From the NCBI GenBank assembly GCA_029204225.1, contig CM055111.1:23126899-23190898 (forward strand): a stretch of DNA of 64,000 bases, read 5' to 3'. The notes under the pieces were generated by a model. The model worked only from the letters and a program-made list of their open reading frames with translations. It was not told the DNA's origin and searched no databases. Origin of the DNA: Diphasiastrum complanatum. Taxonomy: Eukaryota; Streptophyta; Lycopodiopsida; Lycopodiales; Lycopodiaceae. A program made the position numbers and the translations under genes. Within the stretch, counting starts at the first letter, position 1. Each line of letters begins with the position of its first letter. Shown piece by piece: positions 45,051-55,520 of this stretch.

Positions 45051-46535
45051 CTTGAAGCTCTTGAAATTGTCAAATGCATCCAATTTCTTCTTCAAGAGGT
45101 AAATCCACGTCTTATGTGACATATCATCAATAAAGGTCATGAAATGGAAGGCTTACCTAATGACATAGTCCTCATAGGCCTGCACAAATCTATGGATCAA
45201 ATCTAGGATGTTCTTTGCCCTTGCATCACCACATTTGTTGAACTTCTCTCAATGCTGCTCCCCATACACACATGATTCGCACATCGATTTCAAGTGGTCT
45301 TCTATCATAGGCAATCCTCTCACTATTTCCAATTTTCTCATCAAACTGAGGCTTCCTAAGCTCAATTGACCAAGCCTCTTATGCCACAGTTTAATTTGTG
45401 ATGGAATGGATGAGACAAGTTCATGTTGCCCCTTGATTGTGGCATTCAACCTGTACAATTTGGTGTTGGGCTCCTTCATACCATCCGCAATAACTTTGAA
45501 CTTTTGGTTCACATCCTTCACAAAGCAATGATCATGGGCAAATTTTACTTTCAACTTTTGATCAGTAATAACACCAACAAAAAGTAGATTTTTCTTCAAA
45601 CCTAGTACGTAAAGTACCTCCCTGATCATCTTGCTTTTGCCATCAAGTAGTTGAATTGAAACGGTGCCTATCCCCTTGATCTTGCACACATCATCATTTG
45701 CTTGTGAAACGGACATTCCATTATCCAACACTTTCAAGCTACTGAATCAATCCTTGTTACATGTCTTGTGTCTTGTGGCTCCTGAGTCAATGTACCATGC
45801 TTGATCATCTTGATTAGATGACAATGTTGATATGAAGATGCTAGAGTCTTCAATCTCACCTTCGTTGACAAGATTACCTGCTTGATTTGGTTTTCCCTTG
45901 CCTGATTTTGCCATGAATTTTCGACATTTACTCTTCCAATGGCCCTTTTTACCGCAATGGAAGCCCTTGCTCTTCTTCTTGGTCTTGCTAGAAGATCCCT
46001 CATCCTCCTGAGTCTTGGTTAATTGCTACTTAGACTTCTTCTTGCCCTTTCCCTTGTCTTGTTTTTGGCGTGTCGCAAGTGCCTGATCATCAGTGTTTTG
46101 ACGTCTAGCTTTCACCATTTCTCATCGTTGCTCTTCTTGCATCAAGATTCCTATGAGCTCGTCAAAGGTGAGAATCTTTCTCTTGATGCTATTCCGCTCA
46201 CAAACATTTGATAGAGTTTTGCAATGCCACACAATGCATTGTGCACCAGCTCCACATCACATATGTTCTCACCAATAGAGTGTAGTTCATTCCTCATTGT
46301 CTTGATTCTAGTCATGTCTGTCTGAATGTGCTCTCCTTGTTCCATGCGTTAAAAACATGATTCTTGACGGATTTGATGTTTCAAACTGCTCCTTTAGCAC
46401 ATCTCATGCCTGTCTGGGTGTAACAGCATCACAAATGTGGGTAATGATGTGATCCTTCACTGACAAGTTAATGAAGGTCAAAGCTTTCCTCACCTTCTTA
46501 TCAAACACTTTGATGTCCGTTTCATTTGGTGGTTC
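45051..46535 (-). pseudogene. Copia-C inverted block: gag, protease, integrase start
   Basis: Read from 46535 down: PPNETDIKVFDKKVRKALTF and ICDAVTPRQA*DVLKEQFE (gag core; TGA at 46404-46406 for Trp), HCGKKGHWKSKC (knuckle lacking its first Cys), WYIDSGATRHKT (protease), LWHKRLGQLSLGSL with CESCVYG (pre-integrase), DLCRPMRTMSLG (first catalytic Asp), then FIDDMSHKTWIYLLKKK to FDNFK. These are exactly the parts missing between the plus-strand pieces on either side. Confidence 0.88.
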
Positions 46536-47585
46536 GAAAATCAAACAAGTAGGAAGATCAAAGTTCTAAGATCAAATAGTGGAGGTGAGTATAAGTCTAA
46601 CGACTTCAATGATCTTTGTGATCAATGTGGGATCAAAAGACAATTTACGCAAGCTCATACTCATGCTCTCAAAGGTGTAGCTGAGAGCAAGAATCGTACG
46701 ATTGTGAAAAGTGCCAGATCTATTATAGCTGAAATGAAACTACCAAAAGATTTTTGGTCAAAAGCATGCAATACGGTAGTCTATCTTCAAAATAGAAGTC
46801 CTACCATTGCCATACCAAAGATAACACTTGAGGAGGCATTCACGAAGAAGAAGCCAAAGGTGAACCACTTGTGAATCTTTGGATGTAAAGCCTTTGTACA
46901 CATTCCTAAGGAAGAGAGACATAAGCTTGATGTGAAAGCTATTAAGTGTATATTCCTAGGATATGATGATCGTGTGAAGGGCTATAGATGTTTTGATCCA
47001 GTGGAGAACAAAATACATGTCAGCCGTGATGTCATCTTTGATGAATCTAAGATGTATGAAGATAAGGATGCTGAGAAGACAGACACATCCAGTGGGAAAG
47101 ATGGTATAGTGTGGATACCTCCTGATGATGATCCATTTATTGACTTTCCTAGTGATGGACACGAGGATACACCTCAAAGTACTACTACTCAACCTCAAGA
47201 CACAGGTTGGAGAGGTAAGGACAAACCCTTTGGTGCAAGAAGGATTGAAGTTGTAGGTGACAAACGCAAGGAGAAAGATGTATTGTGGGATACATTTTCA
47301 CCAGGAAGCCGATCACCTAACAAGAAGCTCCCTAAGTGGTTTGAGAGATTGTTGAAGAGCCGTGACATGGATGAATTTTCAGGATCGTCTAGCGGGAGAG
47401 CTACGAAGATCAACAAGAGAGAAGACACAACCTAAAAGGTATAAAGAAAATTATGCTCTCTTATCTAGCATTATTCAAAGCAAAGAACCTTCGACTTATG
47501 GTGAAGCGAAGGATGATGACATTTGGGTCAAGGCCATGGAAAAGGAGATGGAGTCAATTGATGTCTGTCCTCGATCTCCCTCTTG
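46536..47585 (+). pseudogene. Copia-C integrase end and RT start
   Basis: ENQTSRKIKVLRSNSGGEY carries Asn for the second catalytic Asp; GVAESKNRTI keeps the Glu. LPKDFWSKACNTVVYLQNRS, FGCKAFVHIPKEERHKLD, CIFLGYDDRVKGYRCF and ENKIHVSRDVIFDESKMY follow, then an acidic linker and RT entry (DDIWVKAMEKEMESID). One stop near 46.87 kb and a frameshift near 47.43 kb. It is cut by an opposite-strand copia at about 47586. Confidence 0.9.
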
Positions 47586-47587
47586 AA

Positions 47588-48497
47588 TAGGTAGTAGTGT
47601 GAAGATCTCATGGCCTCTTTCATCTTTCAATCCAGAGAATGTGGACTCGTCGAACTTCACACTTTGCTCGAAACAACCTTCTTTGTGGTTAGATCATAGA
47701 GTCTGTACACATGTGTTCTGTTCGAGTAGCCGACCATGATTGTTTGTTCGGATTTGTCATCGAGCTTGCTTCTCTTTTCCTTTGTAATGTGCTTGTATGC
47801 TGCACATCCAAACACTCGTACATATGATAGATCAGGCTTTCTTCCTGTCCACATTTTGTATGGTATTTTGTTCTCCAACGTTGTCATTGTAGATCAGTTC
47901 TGCAGGTGTACAACTGCAGCTATTGCCTCGGCCCAGAATTGACCTGGCAATTGAGCCTATGCCATCATGCATCTGGCTCCTTCGACCAGCGTTCTGTTTT
48001 TTCTTTCTAGCACACCGTAATAGTTTGGTGTGTATGTAGGAACTGGTGCTCAACCCCTTGTTCTTCGCGGAATCTTAAGAATTCTGTGCTTTTGTATTCA
48101 CCTCCATTGTCAGATCTAAGAATCTGTATCTTTTTTGAGGTGCTTCGCTCTACAAATGACACGAACCTTTTGAAGGAATCAAATACCTCTAATTTCTTCT
48201 TCAAGTAGTAGATCGTGGTCATTCTGCTGTAATCATCTATGAACGTCAGAAAGTATCTGAAACTTGAGAGCGAATCTGTTTTCATCGGTCCATACACATC
48301 AGATTGTGGACGAGCTCAAGAACTTCCTTCGCTCTTCTTCCCTCATGTGTGAATGGACTTCAATGCTGCTTGCCTTTCTGACAAGCTTCGCAGAACTCAG
48401 CCTCGGGTCTTGAAATTTTGAGACTTGTGACAATGTCCTTTCTACTCATGTCGTACAGGCTCTGCATGTTTAGATGATACATTCTCCTATGCCAGAG
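47588..48497 (-). pseudogene. Copia-E pre-integrase and integrase
   Basis: LWHRRMYHLNMQSLYDMS with CEACQKGKQH (complete zinc site), DVYGPMKT (first Asp), YFLTFIDDYSRMTTIYYLKK, ILRSDNGGEYKSTEF (second Asp), LERKNRTLVEGARCMM (Glu), FWAEAIAAVVHLQN and FGCAAYKHITKEKRSKLDD. The catalytic set is complete, but frameshifts near 48.05 and 48.30 kb and a stop break it. RT and RNase H are missing to the left. Confidence 0.88.
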
Positions 48498-49814
48498 CTA
48501 ATCTTTGTTTTCTGAAGCATTTAATATGCTATCAGAGTTGCTGATTATTTTGGCCTGGTAGAGGTTACCTTCTCTACATCTGACCGTCAGCAACTTGTTT
48601 GTGTTCTTCTCGATCATACGACAAGTATTGTCGTCGAACAAAACTCGAATGCCTAGATCTGCCATCTTGGAAATAGACAACAGATCCTTTCTGAGTGAAG
48701 GCACATAAAGTGCCCCTGGCAGTTCTGCTTGGCCTGACAATGTTCGTAGCTGTAGAGAGCCAATGCCTTTGACATCGTGTTTGCTTCCATCGCCTAGAAT
48801 GACTGATCTATCATTTTCGAGTTTGCGAAAGTTGATCAAGATCTTTTTGTTGTAGGTTATGTGAGATGTTGCTCCTGAATCAATGACAACATCGTAGTCG
48901 TGTTCAGAGTAGCTCGTTGAAGCTTCATCGAGTATCGTAAAAGCTTCATCACCTCTTTCTGCATCCTTAGATGACTCTACAACGTTTGCCTTTTTAGCTT
49001 TGTTTTTTCTTTTTGGATTAAATCTGCAATCGTATGCAAAATGTCCTTTCTTCTTGCAGTGCATGCAAGATATTGCTGGATTGAACCAGCATTTGTTAGT
49101 CGAATGGCCTAGTTTGTGACAGTGATCACAGGAAGAAGATTTCTGATTCGAGGACTTCGTCTTCTCGAATCTTGGCTTGTTTTTGTTCTTCTTCTTTCCT
49201 TTTGTGAAGAGAGCTACCTCTTGATCACTGCTTCCCTCTCCTTCGTCTCTCATCAGTCTCTCATCAGCAACAAGACTGACTACTTTGCCGAATGTCATAT
49301 CTGGTAGACTCAGTATGAGCATTCTCAGCGGCTGATAGGACATCAGTAGAAATTTCATGAAGGACATTAGCTGTTGTGGTGCTGGGACCTGGTGCTCCTG
49401 TCCTGATGCAGCGAGTTGAGCGAAGATCGTTCTGATCTTCTCAACGTGCTGATCCAACTGGTTGCCATCCCACTGTATGGATTGTAGCTGATTGTGAAGT
49501 TGCATGACTGAAGCTGCAGTCCTCGCTTCATACTTCTGCTTTAATCTTTCCCATGCTGCATGGCTGCTTTCGTAGTCTTCAATTTGAATGAGTAGATCTT
49601 CGTTTATGGACGAAACGATGATCGCCATTGCACGCTCATCCTTTCTTATCCATTCAGCTCTCCTCGGGTCTCCCTCTGGAGGCCGCACCTCTGAGAGCTC
49701 GGTCACTGACCAGATGCCTTCGCCCTTCAGGAGTGTTTTGATCTTGAATTTTCAGATCCTGTAATTTGCGCCATCAAGACTGATTGCTACTCTGGTCTGG
49801 ATTGTTGTAGCCAT
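48498..49814 (-). pseudogene. Copia-E gag and protease, nearly intact
   Basis: ATG at 49814. The only break in 439 codons is TGA at 49752-49754 for the Trp of YRIWKFKI; the frame is then open for 402 codons. UBN2-type core (HAAWERLKQKYEARTAAS, QLQSIQWDGNQLDQHVEKI), two knuckles CDHCHKLGHSTNKC and CMHCKKKGHFAYDC, and protease DVVIDSGATSHIT through LRKDLLSISKMADLGI. A TAG after SENKD separates it from pre-integrase. The least decayed coding stretch in the window. Confidence 0.92.
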
Positions 49815-49867
49815 ATTGTGTTGTCTAGAAGAATCACTACTGGGATATCAGTAGTGATAACCTGTGG

Positions 49868-49879
49868 GCTCTGATTCCA
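49868..49879 (-). promoter_or_regulatory. Primer-binding site, tRNA-Met type
   Basis: Minus-strand TGGAATCAGAGC, one base from the usual site, just after the LTR end ..CCACGACA and about 50 bases before gag. Confidence 0.85.
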
Positions 49880-50684
49880 TGTCGTGGAAGCGCATGTGTG
49901 GGACTGATTCGTATTCGTCCTCTTCGTCTTCTTTATCGCGAACAATTTTTTATTTTCAAATTTTCTTTTGTGCAGAAGCTGTTACAGGATCCCAGACACT
50001 CGGCTACACATCACAGAACACATTTTATTCTAGCAATCATGATACACAGCACAAGACGAGATGTACGAAAATAGAGTGACTGTATTATCAGTTTTAATTT
50101 AATTGAATTTGTCAATGTCTCACTCATTGGCAGAATGACATTCTGCTCTTTCGTTGTGTTCTGCTCGTTGGCAGACTTTCATGCACAACTATGGGTTTTT
50201 CTTTTCTTACTCTATTTGTCTTTTTTTTTCTCTCTGTCTCTTACAGATCTCTATATTCTGATTTCTCTTCTCTTCTATTTATGATCCAGAGAGGATCGTT
50301 TATACCTCCACTATGTGGAGTTTACAAGATAGCTAAAACGTAGAATCACAAAACTAGTTAACGCTAATCAACTAGTTAGTTATTCTCCGTCATTGCTATT
50401 AGTTTCAGCTGGGCGTGAAGCCCGTTGAGCTACCAGCTGGCAGCGTGAAGGATTTATCTTCGTTCATTTCGTAATCTCTCACTTGCTTTTGTTCTTTTTG
50501 TTTCTTTTCGTAGTTTTTATTTTTCGTCCCCTTTGCGGTTTGCGGTCTTGGAGGTGAGTTTACGATCCACAAATGATTCGCGAATCGTTCATGCTTCGAG
50601 TCAAAGACACGTTGATTGTCGCGAATCATTCTCATTCGACCTTCGTGTTTTATTCGTGTTGTGACAAAGTTGCAGGAGTTCACC
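49880..50684 (-). mobile_element. Copia-E 5' LTR
   Basis: Ends at 49880 by its primer site. TGGTGAACTCC at 50684 is the likely start (about 805 bp). ATCATAAATAGAAG near 50.28 kb is TATA-like. The start region lies in a 137-bp tandem duplication. No second copy is available to prove the outer end. Confidence 0.7.
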
Positions 50685-50893
50685 ATTTTTTACAATGTGG
50701 GTCCTATCAGTAGATAAGGATCAGTTGGCCTTGCCACGAGGCGAGTCGACGGGACACGCGAATCATTCTCATTCGACCTTCGTGTTTTGTTCGTGCTATG
50801 ACAAAGTTGCAGGAGTTCACCATTTCTGACACTGTGGGTCCTATCAGTAGATAAGGATCAGTTGGCCTTGCCACGAGGCGAGTCGACGGGACA
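50620..50893 (+). repeat. 137-bp tandem duplication across an LTR junction
   Basis: 50620-50756 and 50757-50893 are two copies starting CGCGAATCATTCTCATTC and ending GGGACACG. They differ at a few sites (for example TTTTATTCGTGTTG against TTTTGTTCGTGCTA). Each contains the copia-E LTR start and the first about 60 bases of the copia-C LTR. Confidence 0.9.
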
Positions 50894-51066
50894 CGTGTCT
50901 CGTCAACGAAAATCTGGGTCATGCATGGCTTGCCTGAGTAAAGAACTATATGTACAGTGTATTTTTTTGAGAAATACAGTTGCTACGTGAGCTTGGTGTG
51001 GAGAGTATTTTCTGTCTGTTTTAATGTGTAGCATGATCTGTGTTCTTGTTTGAAGCAAATTCTAAG
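50833..51066 (+). mobile_element. Copia-C LTR, second copy
   Basis: TGTGGGTCCTATCAG to ATTCTAAG, 234 bp, homologous to 43349-43586. Not followed by a primer site, so it is a 3' or solo LTR. It lies where the SNL gene fragment ends and may have inserted in an SNL intron. No target duplication was recognised. Confidence 0.85.
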
Positions 51067-51371
51067 TAGTTGTTTGAGGACTTCTGTCTAGAACAAATTA
51101 GTTCAAGAATAAGATTAACATTTTGTTTGTTCGTACGCATCTACATCGAACATATCACATATCCTTGCTGACAACTTAATCAGTCAGAGCGTAATTCATT
51201 TGCACTACTATGATAACATTTCATTTGCAAAACACTTTGCATTCGGTTTAATAGAGGAACAATTTCTTCCCTATGCAATCCTGATCAAGAAACTCAATAA
51301 AAATAGTGAATTTGTACTCTCAGGCCACAAAAGATTGGAAACAAGTTCATTATGAAAGGTCTACGAACTAC

Positions 51372-51470
51372 CTCATGATAAACTTCTCTTATTGACTTGT
51401 TCCCCTTACGACACATGTTGAGAATCTCCAAAAAGGCCTTATAGACTTGTTCGTCATATTCGAAATACGT
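51372..51470 (-). pseudogene. SNL exon: second half of PAH2
   Basis: 99 bp, 33 codons, flanked by AG and [35 protein letters not shown] fits helices 2-3 of PAH2, the fold that binds repressor peptides. No stop and no indel. Plant homologues typically have Arg-Phe after the exon junction where this has Tyr-Phe. Confidence 0.88.
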
Positions 51471-52179
51471 CTGTCATAGAGATTTAAAGATTATCAACAA
51501 CCGATGAAATAATGTCATTGAAACTACTATGTATAACATTATGAACATCTAAAAACAAACTTTTCTGAAAGCTTCAGGTACAAAACCGGATTCTGCAAAC
51601 TGTTCACAGATTCTAAGTTGAAATAGAACAAATCAATCCCTTTATTTCTTGAGCTTTCTTAACTATGAAAAATTGGAAGTTATAAATCTAAGAGCACATA
51701 GCCCATATCCTCAGTCATAAATCTTGGACACAAAATCTCTTGAAGAAGAGCCCTTCAGGCATGCCACCTTCATTCACACCTTGATCTTATTCACATAATT
51801 GTCAGCTTGCTCAAACTCTACAGGCTGCTTCTTCATAGGTGGAGGAGTTTCCTCATCGAGTGGGAGTGGGAGCGTTATTTCACAGCCGTGAAATTCAACT
51901 TCAGTTGCTACTCTCTGTGATCGGACGGCTGTTTGCACAGGTTCAGTTCTGCTCCCACAATTAGGCGACGTGCCAAAAATGATCAACACATATAAAATAA
52001 GGAGTGAGTGTTGATCTTGAAAGACAAAATAAATTGCAAGGAACTCAATCGGGCCGTAAATCAGAGTTAAAGACCACAAAGAGGTAAGAAAAAACTTACG
52101 ATTTGCCTGAAGCACTTGCAGGTCGTTTCAAGTGTGGCCCAAACGAGCTATCCTCTCTCAGGCGCAGAATATTTGCCAT
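51372..52179 (-). pseudogene. SIN3-like (SNL) corepressor gene fragment with introns
   Basis: SIN3 scaffolds histone deacetylases in the nucleus through PAH domains. Three exon-like pieces: 52179-52100 (MANILRLREDSSFG..LKRPAGASGKS, donor GTAAGT); about 51896-51780 (CEITLPLPLDEETPPPMKK, VEFEQADNYVNKIK, donor AAG|GTGTGA); and 51470-51372 (acceptor ..[33 protein letters not shown], donor GAG|GTAGTT). The last two join in phase 0 across the middle of PAH2. PAH1 should lie between the first two pieces but only about 200 bases remain, so it is deleted. No further exon is seen to the left; a copia LTR starts there. SIN3 proteins exceed 1000 residues, so this is a fragment. Assignment of the first exon is less sure. 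Confidence 0.82.
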
Positions 52180-52264
52180 CGCAGGTCGAGTTTGAAGATT
52201 GGGAACGCGACATGATAATAAAGAACAGAAATCAGAGCGAGCGAGCGCTGCGATGATAATATAC

Positions 52265-52310
<46 letters not shown>

Positions 52311-52340
52311 CCCAAGGGCCATCTACTTATAGTTGGTATT
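52100..52340 (-). promoter_or_regulatory. Probable SNL promoter, 5'UTR and first exon
   Basis: CTATAAGT at 52332-52325 (minus strand) is a plausible TATA box. It is followed by a CT/GA repeat (52308-52268), a frequent feature of plant 5' untranslated regions, an upstream ATG at 52212 in a short frame, and the ATG at 52179. The exon ends in a consensus GTAAGT donor. Confidence 0.55.
52268..52308. repeat. (GA)20 microsatellite
   Basis: 41 bases of uninterrupted GA. Its purity shows it is recent or actively slipping. It lies in the presumed 5' untranslated region of the SNL fragment. Confidence 0.97.
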
Positions 52341-52647
52341 CGAGCTTTTCTTTTCCACCATTGCTAAATTTCGTGGCACTACCAAGAAAATTCGGCCGCT
52401 AAATTAAATGCCGCAGCATTTTCCAGGCCAATAAAAAATTCCAAGAAATTGATATTGCTACTAGTTAGAAATCAGAGTTAATCTGATCTACATTTTATGT
52501 AAGCTTCAAATGTGATACTGTAATTAGTGTACAGTTAATTAGATTTGCTATATTCAGTTGTGACCAGGACGTGACCCATCATTGACTTATCAATCGGACA
52601 CTCATCCCGTAGCCGGCTACTTGGGTTAGCCGAGTAGCCACACGTAA
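52341..52647. other. Unassigned; possibly SNL upstream region
   Basis: No coding similarity. Contains CCGTAGCCGGCTACTTGGG with a GTAGCCGGCTAC palindrome at about 52609-52620. Confidence 0.4.
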
Positions 52648-53329
52648 GAAAAATTAGACCTCTGAAATAGAGGCCGGCAAGGAGTTGGATAAGCTATCTG
52701 CATTGGGAGAGCAGCCGACATGGAGAATAACAATATTTGAGAAAACTCCAGAATCAATCAAGAGTTACGTGGCCAGCCCTCGCCAATTGCGCGTAGATTC
52801 ATACTACGTACCAATGCCGCGACGGAATAAGTGAAAAAATCTGGGAGTGGCCATGGATAAAATTACGATCCATACACCAAATTGGCCTGTAATCCACAAA
52901 CCTTACAGTTGGAAAATTTTAGTGGATTTTCACAGAGCGTTACAAGCATACCAACGAGAGTATATACAGTCTCCCAATCCGACAGTTAGGCAATCGACGC
53001 TGTTTGCAAAAGATCTGACTCTGTTGACGTCCGTTGCTACTCGATGGGATTATTGCCTTTCCACATTGGCATTCGATTCGAATAAACCAATGGCGTCAGA
53101 CAATGTCAAGAATCTGCTACCATTAGCAAGATTGTATTTACATGCTGCAATGATGGGAGGCTCTTGGGAATCTCGATTCATTGCTTGGACAATATCAAAA
53201 TGGATCTCCAGAGCACAAAGGTGTCGTTTACCCCACATTTTGGATTTCAACAATGCCCGACTCGACATGGAGAAGTTGCAGTATCATTTAATAAAAATTC
53301 GACACAATGCCAATAAGAATCCACAGTAA
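52648..53329 (+). pseudogene. ORF-X copy 6, C-terminal domain (best preserved)
   Basis: TSEIEAGKELDKLSALGEQ opens it, then WRITIFEKTPESIKSYVA, QLRVDSYYVPMPRRNK, one TGA at 52832-52834 for the Trp still read in copy 1, and an open run of 160 codons: DKITIHTPNWPVIHKPYSW, HRALQAYQREYI, VRQSTLFAKDLTLL, SVATRWDYCLSTLAF, LLPLARLYLHAAMMGG, SWESRFIAWTISKWI. Natural stop at 53327. The polypurine tract and LTR-B follow. Conserved Trp and charged residues at fixed spacing across four diverged copies argue for a real folded domain of unknown function. Confidence 0.8.
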
Positions 53330-53368
53330 ATCAATCTCGCGAGGTGTCGTGGGACTGCCACCAGTTTT

Positions 53369-53377
53369 GGTGGGGGA
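53369..53377 (+). promoter_or_regulatory. Polypurine tract of ORF-X/LTR-B element
   Basis: GGTGGGGGA three bases before the LTR start, the second-strand primer of an LTR element. Same sequence at 18.66 kb on the other strand. Confidence 0.75.
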
Positions 53378-53380
53378 TAT

Positions 53381-54241
53381 TGTTGGAGGGTTTGCGGATC
53401 CCGAGGCAACCCTAACCCTAGTTAATAAGTGAGAGGGATTTGGCACCCTGTGTGTGTAAGCCCAACCCGATGATCACATAGTTATTTGATAATTAGAAAG
53501 TTAATAAAAAGACTTTAGGCCTTTTTGTGAGACTTTTAATGTCGCAGGCCTAAATGTCAAGCTAGTCAATAAAGTTGGGACTCCCACCAAAATTGATTCA
53601 AATTGGTTCTCTCCAATTATGAATGTGTTCCCACTCTTTTTTAAGTTTGAATAGTTAGGGAGGTAGAAACGGTCCAGTAGGATTTTGAGGCCAAGGCCTT
53701 CCTCTCCACTATAAATAGGGGCAAACTTGAGTTGCTCCTCATGTTCATAACCTCATTTTAATACAAGCAAATTGGTTCTCTTATGGAGTGAATTTGTGAA
53801 TGTCCTTGCTCTCTAACTCTTTTCCTCCATCTCTCATGCTTTTGTTGCATTTGCCAATTGTTGGATCTGAATGTTTTTGGGATTGCCATTTCTAATACCT
53901 TTTGTGAGAGAGAAAGGGAGAGAGAAAAAGAGTAAGCTATCTTCATTGTGGATCGTAAGGTTAATGGTGTAGTGTTAATGCTTAGGGTTAGTGGATGTTA
54001 GAGTTAGATTTGGATCTTACATTCATGCTGTAATCTGAGATATGCTATTGCTCTCACGGGATCGAACCTTCGCGTGATGACTAACTTCATCTCCTTGATG
54101 CTTGTTTGCTTGGATCTTGGGTTGAGGCTAGGAAGGAAATAGCTCCACTACATTTATGAAGACATGTGACTCCACTTGCTACAAAAATGACTTTCTTGGT
54201 ATCATAACAAAGTAATGTAGAAGAACCACCTCCTTCATGCA
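53381..54241 (+). mobile_element. LTR-B copy 3, intact 3' LTR
   Basis: TGTTGGAGGGTTTGCGG to CTTCATGCA, 861 bp, without MITE. It shows the state before the MITE insertion seen at 16911. The right end abuts copia-A minus-strand sequence. Confidence 0.85.
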
Positions 54242-54844
54242 TGCACCTAGCAACATCTTTTTCCATATGATCAAAGAAATCATCCACAACAATCTTTTCC
54301 AAGGAAGAACGTTCACTATCACCATCACCATCGATGAAGTTAGCTCTTTCCTTACCTTTTGCACTCACTTGCCATGAAAAACCATTGAAACACCATGATT
54401 ATCCTCAAGACTAGCCAAGTTCGCACAAAGATAAACATCTCCAAGAAGCATATTAGATCTAGCATAAGGAAGCTTGTTAGACTTTGCATGATATCCACCA
54501 GTCTTATTGATGCTAAAAGGAAACTTTGGAAAGTTGAGACCAATCTCCTTTTCCATTCCATCCTTTTTGTTATCCATAACAAAAGCATCAAGCTTGAAAA
54601 GTCTACCTTGTTTATTGCCCCTAGCAACCAAGATTTCTTCCTTTGTAATAAAACAAGCATCACCACCAAACTTTGCCATTTATCCTTTCTTTATCATTTG
54701 ACCAACACTTAACAAATTCTTTAAAAGTGAACGAATATAAAGAACACCATCAAGTCTTGCTTTCCTATTAGTAGAGAGACAAATAGGAATTGAAACACTA
54801 CCTTCAATGACACACTCACCACCATTGGCCACGTGAATTAGAAT
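54242..54844 (-). pseudogene. Copia-A protease end and following segment
   Basis: NGGECVIEGSVSIPICLS and KNLLSVGQMIKK end the protease; then MAKFGGDACFITKEEILVAR, KLPYARSNMLLGDVYLCANL as at 38806-39068, then after a stop an acidic stretch (NFIDGDGDSERSS, VDDFFDHMEKDV) that I do not recognise. It is cut by LTR-B on one side and LTR-D on the other. Confidence 0.75.
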
Positions 54845-55506
54845 GTTGGAGGATATGCAAGATTCATACCACATTTCTAGCCTATTTAGTTTATCTGAAT
54901 GATGATTCCTACATTAATCCACAAACAAAAAATGAAAACTAATCCACTCTAGGAAAGCAGAAAATCTAATCCTCTACAAACCACAACCACACACAAAGGA
55001 GGGAAGGACAAGATCATGAATGCATCACTCAAGAAACAAGCATGATCAAGGAGCTCAATGGATGCACCTAAATCGTGGAGGCCCTTCTTATTTCAACATG
55101 GAGTTGATACTACACAAAAATCTCTTCTTCACAAAGAGGGAGTCTCTTAAATAAACAAGAGAGCTCCTTAGGTGGCATCTTAGTGGCATTTCCACATTAC
55201 ACAAATTACAAGTGGAATAATACTCTCCACTAGAGGTCACCATCAAAAGGTGGCTCACTCTACTTTCTTTAAGAGGAGTCTGCATTTATTACTTTGCCTG
55301 GAAATACTAGTTCCTACATGGTCATTCCATCTTCCAGGATTCACCATGAGGCTTACACAGTTTCTACTTGACAGTTCTGACTAGTATTCCTCGGCTCTCA
55401 GTCTTCGTTCATCTCATCTTCTCAGAGACCTCCTTGGGCTAAGGTGAGAGGTGCTCTTGGCTAGCTCTGGCTGAGCATCTTGGGGATTCATCAGAATTAG
55501 CCAACA
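54845..55506 (-). mobile_element. LTR-D 3' LTR, truncated
   Basis: Starts TGTTGGCTAATTCTG at 55506 after a GGGGGGTGGGATGA polypurine tract (55507-55520) and matches the first two thirds of the LTR at 34112-35206. It ends near 54845 in CATATCCTCC, losing the last 400 bp. Confidence 0.85.
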
Positions 55507-55520
55507 TCATCCCACCCCCC

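Noticed and set aside
51774-52115. Single 113-codon minus-strand frame as one gene
   Set aside because: Only its last third is SIN3-like; the rest runs through what is better read as intron, and its end passes a splice donor.
54197-54208. TGGTATCATAAC, resembling a tRNA-Met primer site
   Set aside because: It lies inside a 3' LTR, where no primer site is expected, and the paralogue reads TGGAATTATAAC.
54087-54241. Minus-strand frame with GGGSSTLLCY and GVTCLHKCSGAISFLAS, also at 17751-17905
   Set aside because: It is the antisense of LTR-B in both places; the copies share it because the LTR does, and it stops being shared exactly at the LTR end.
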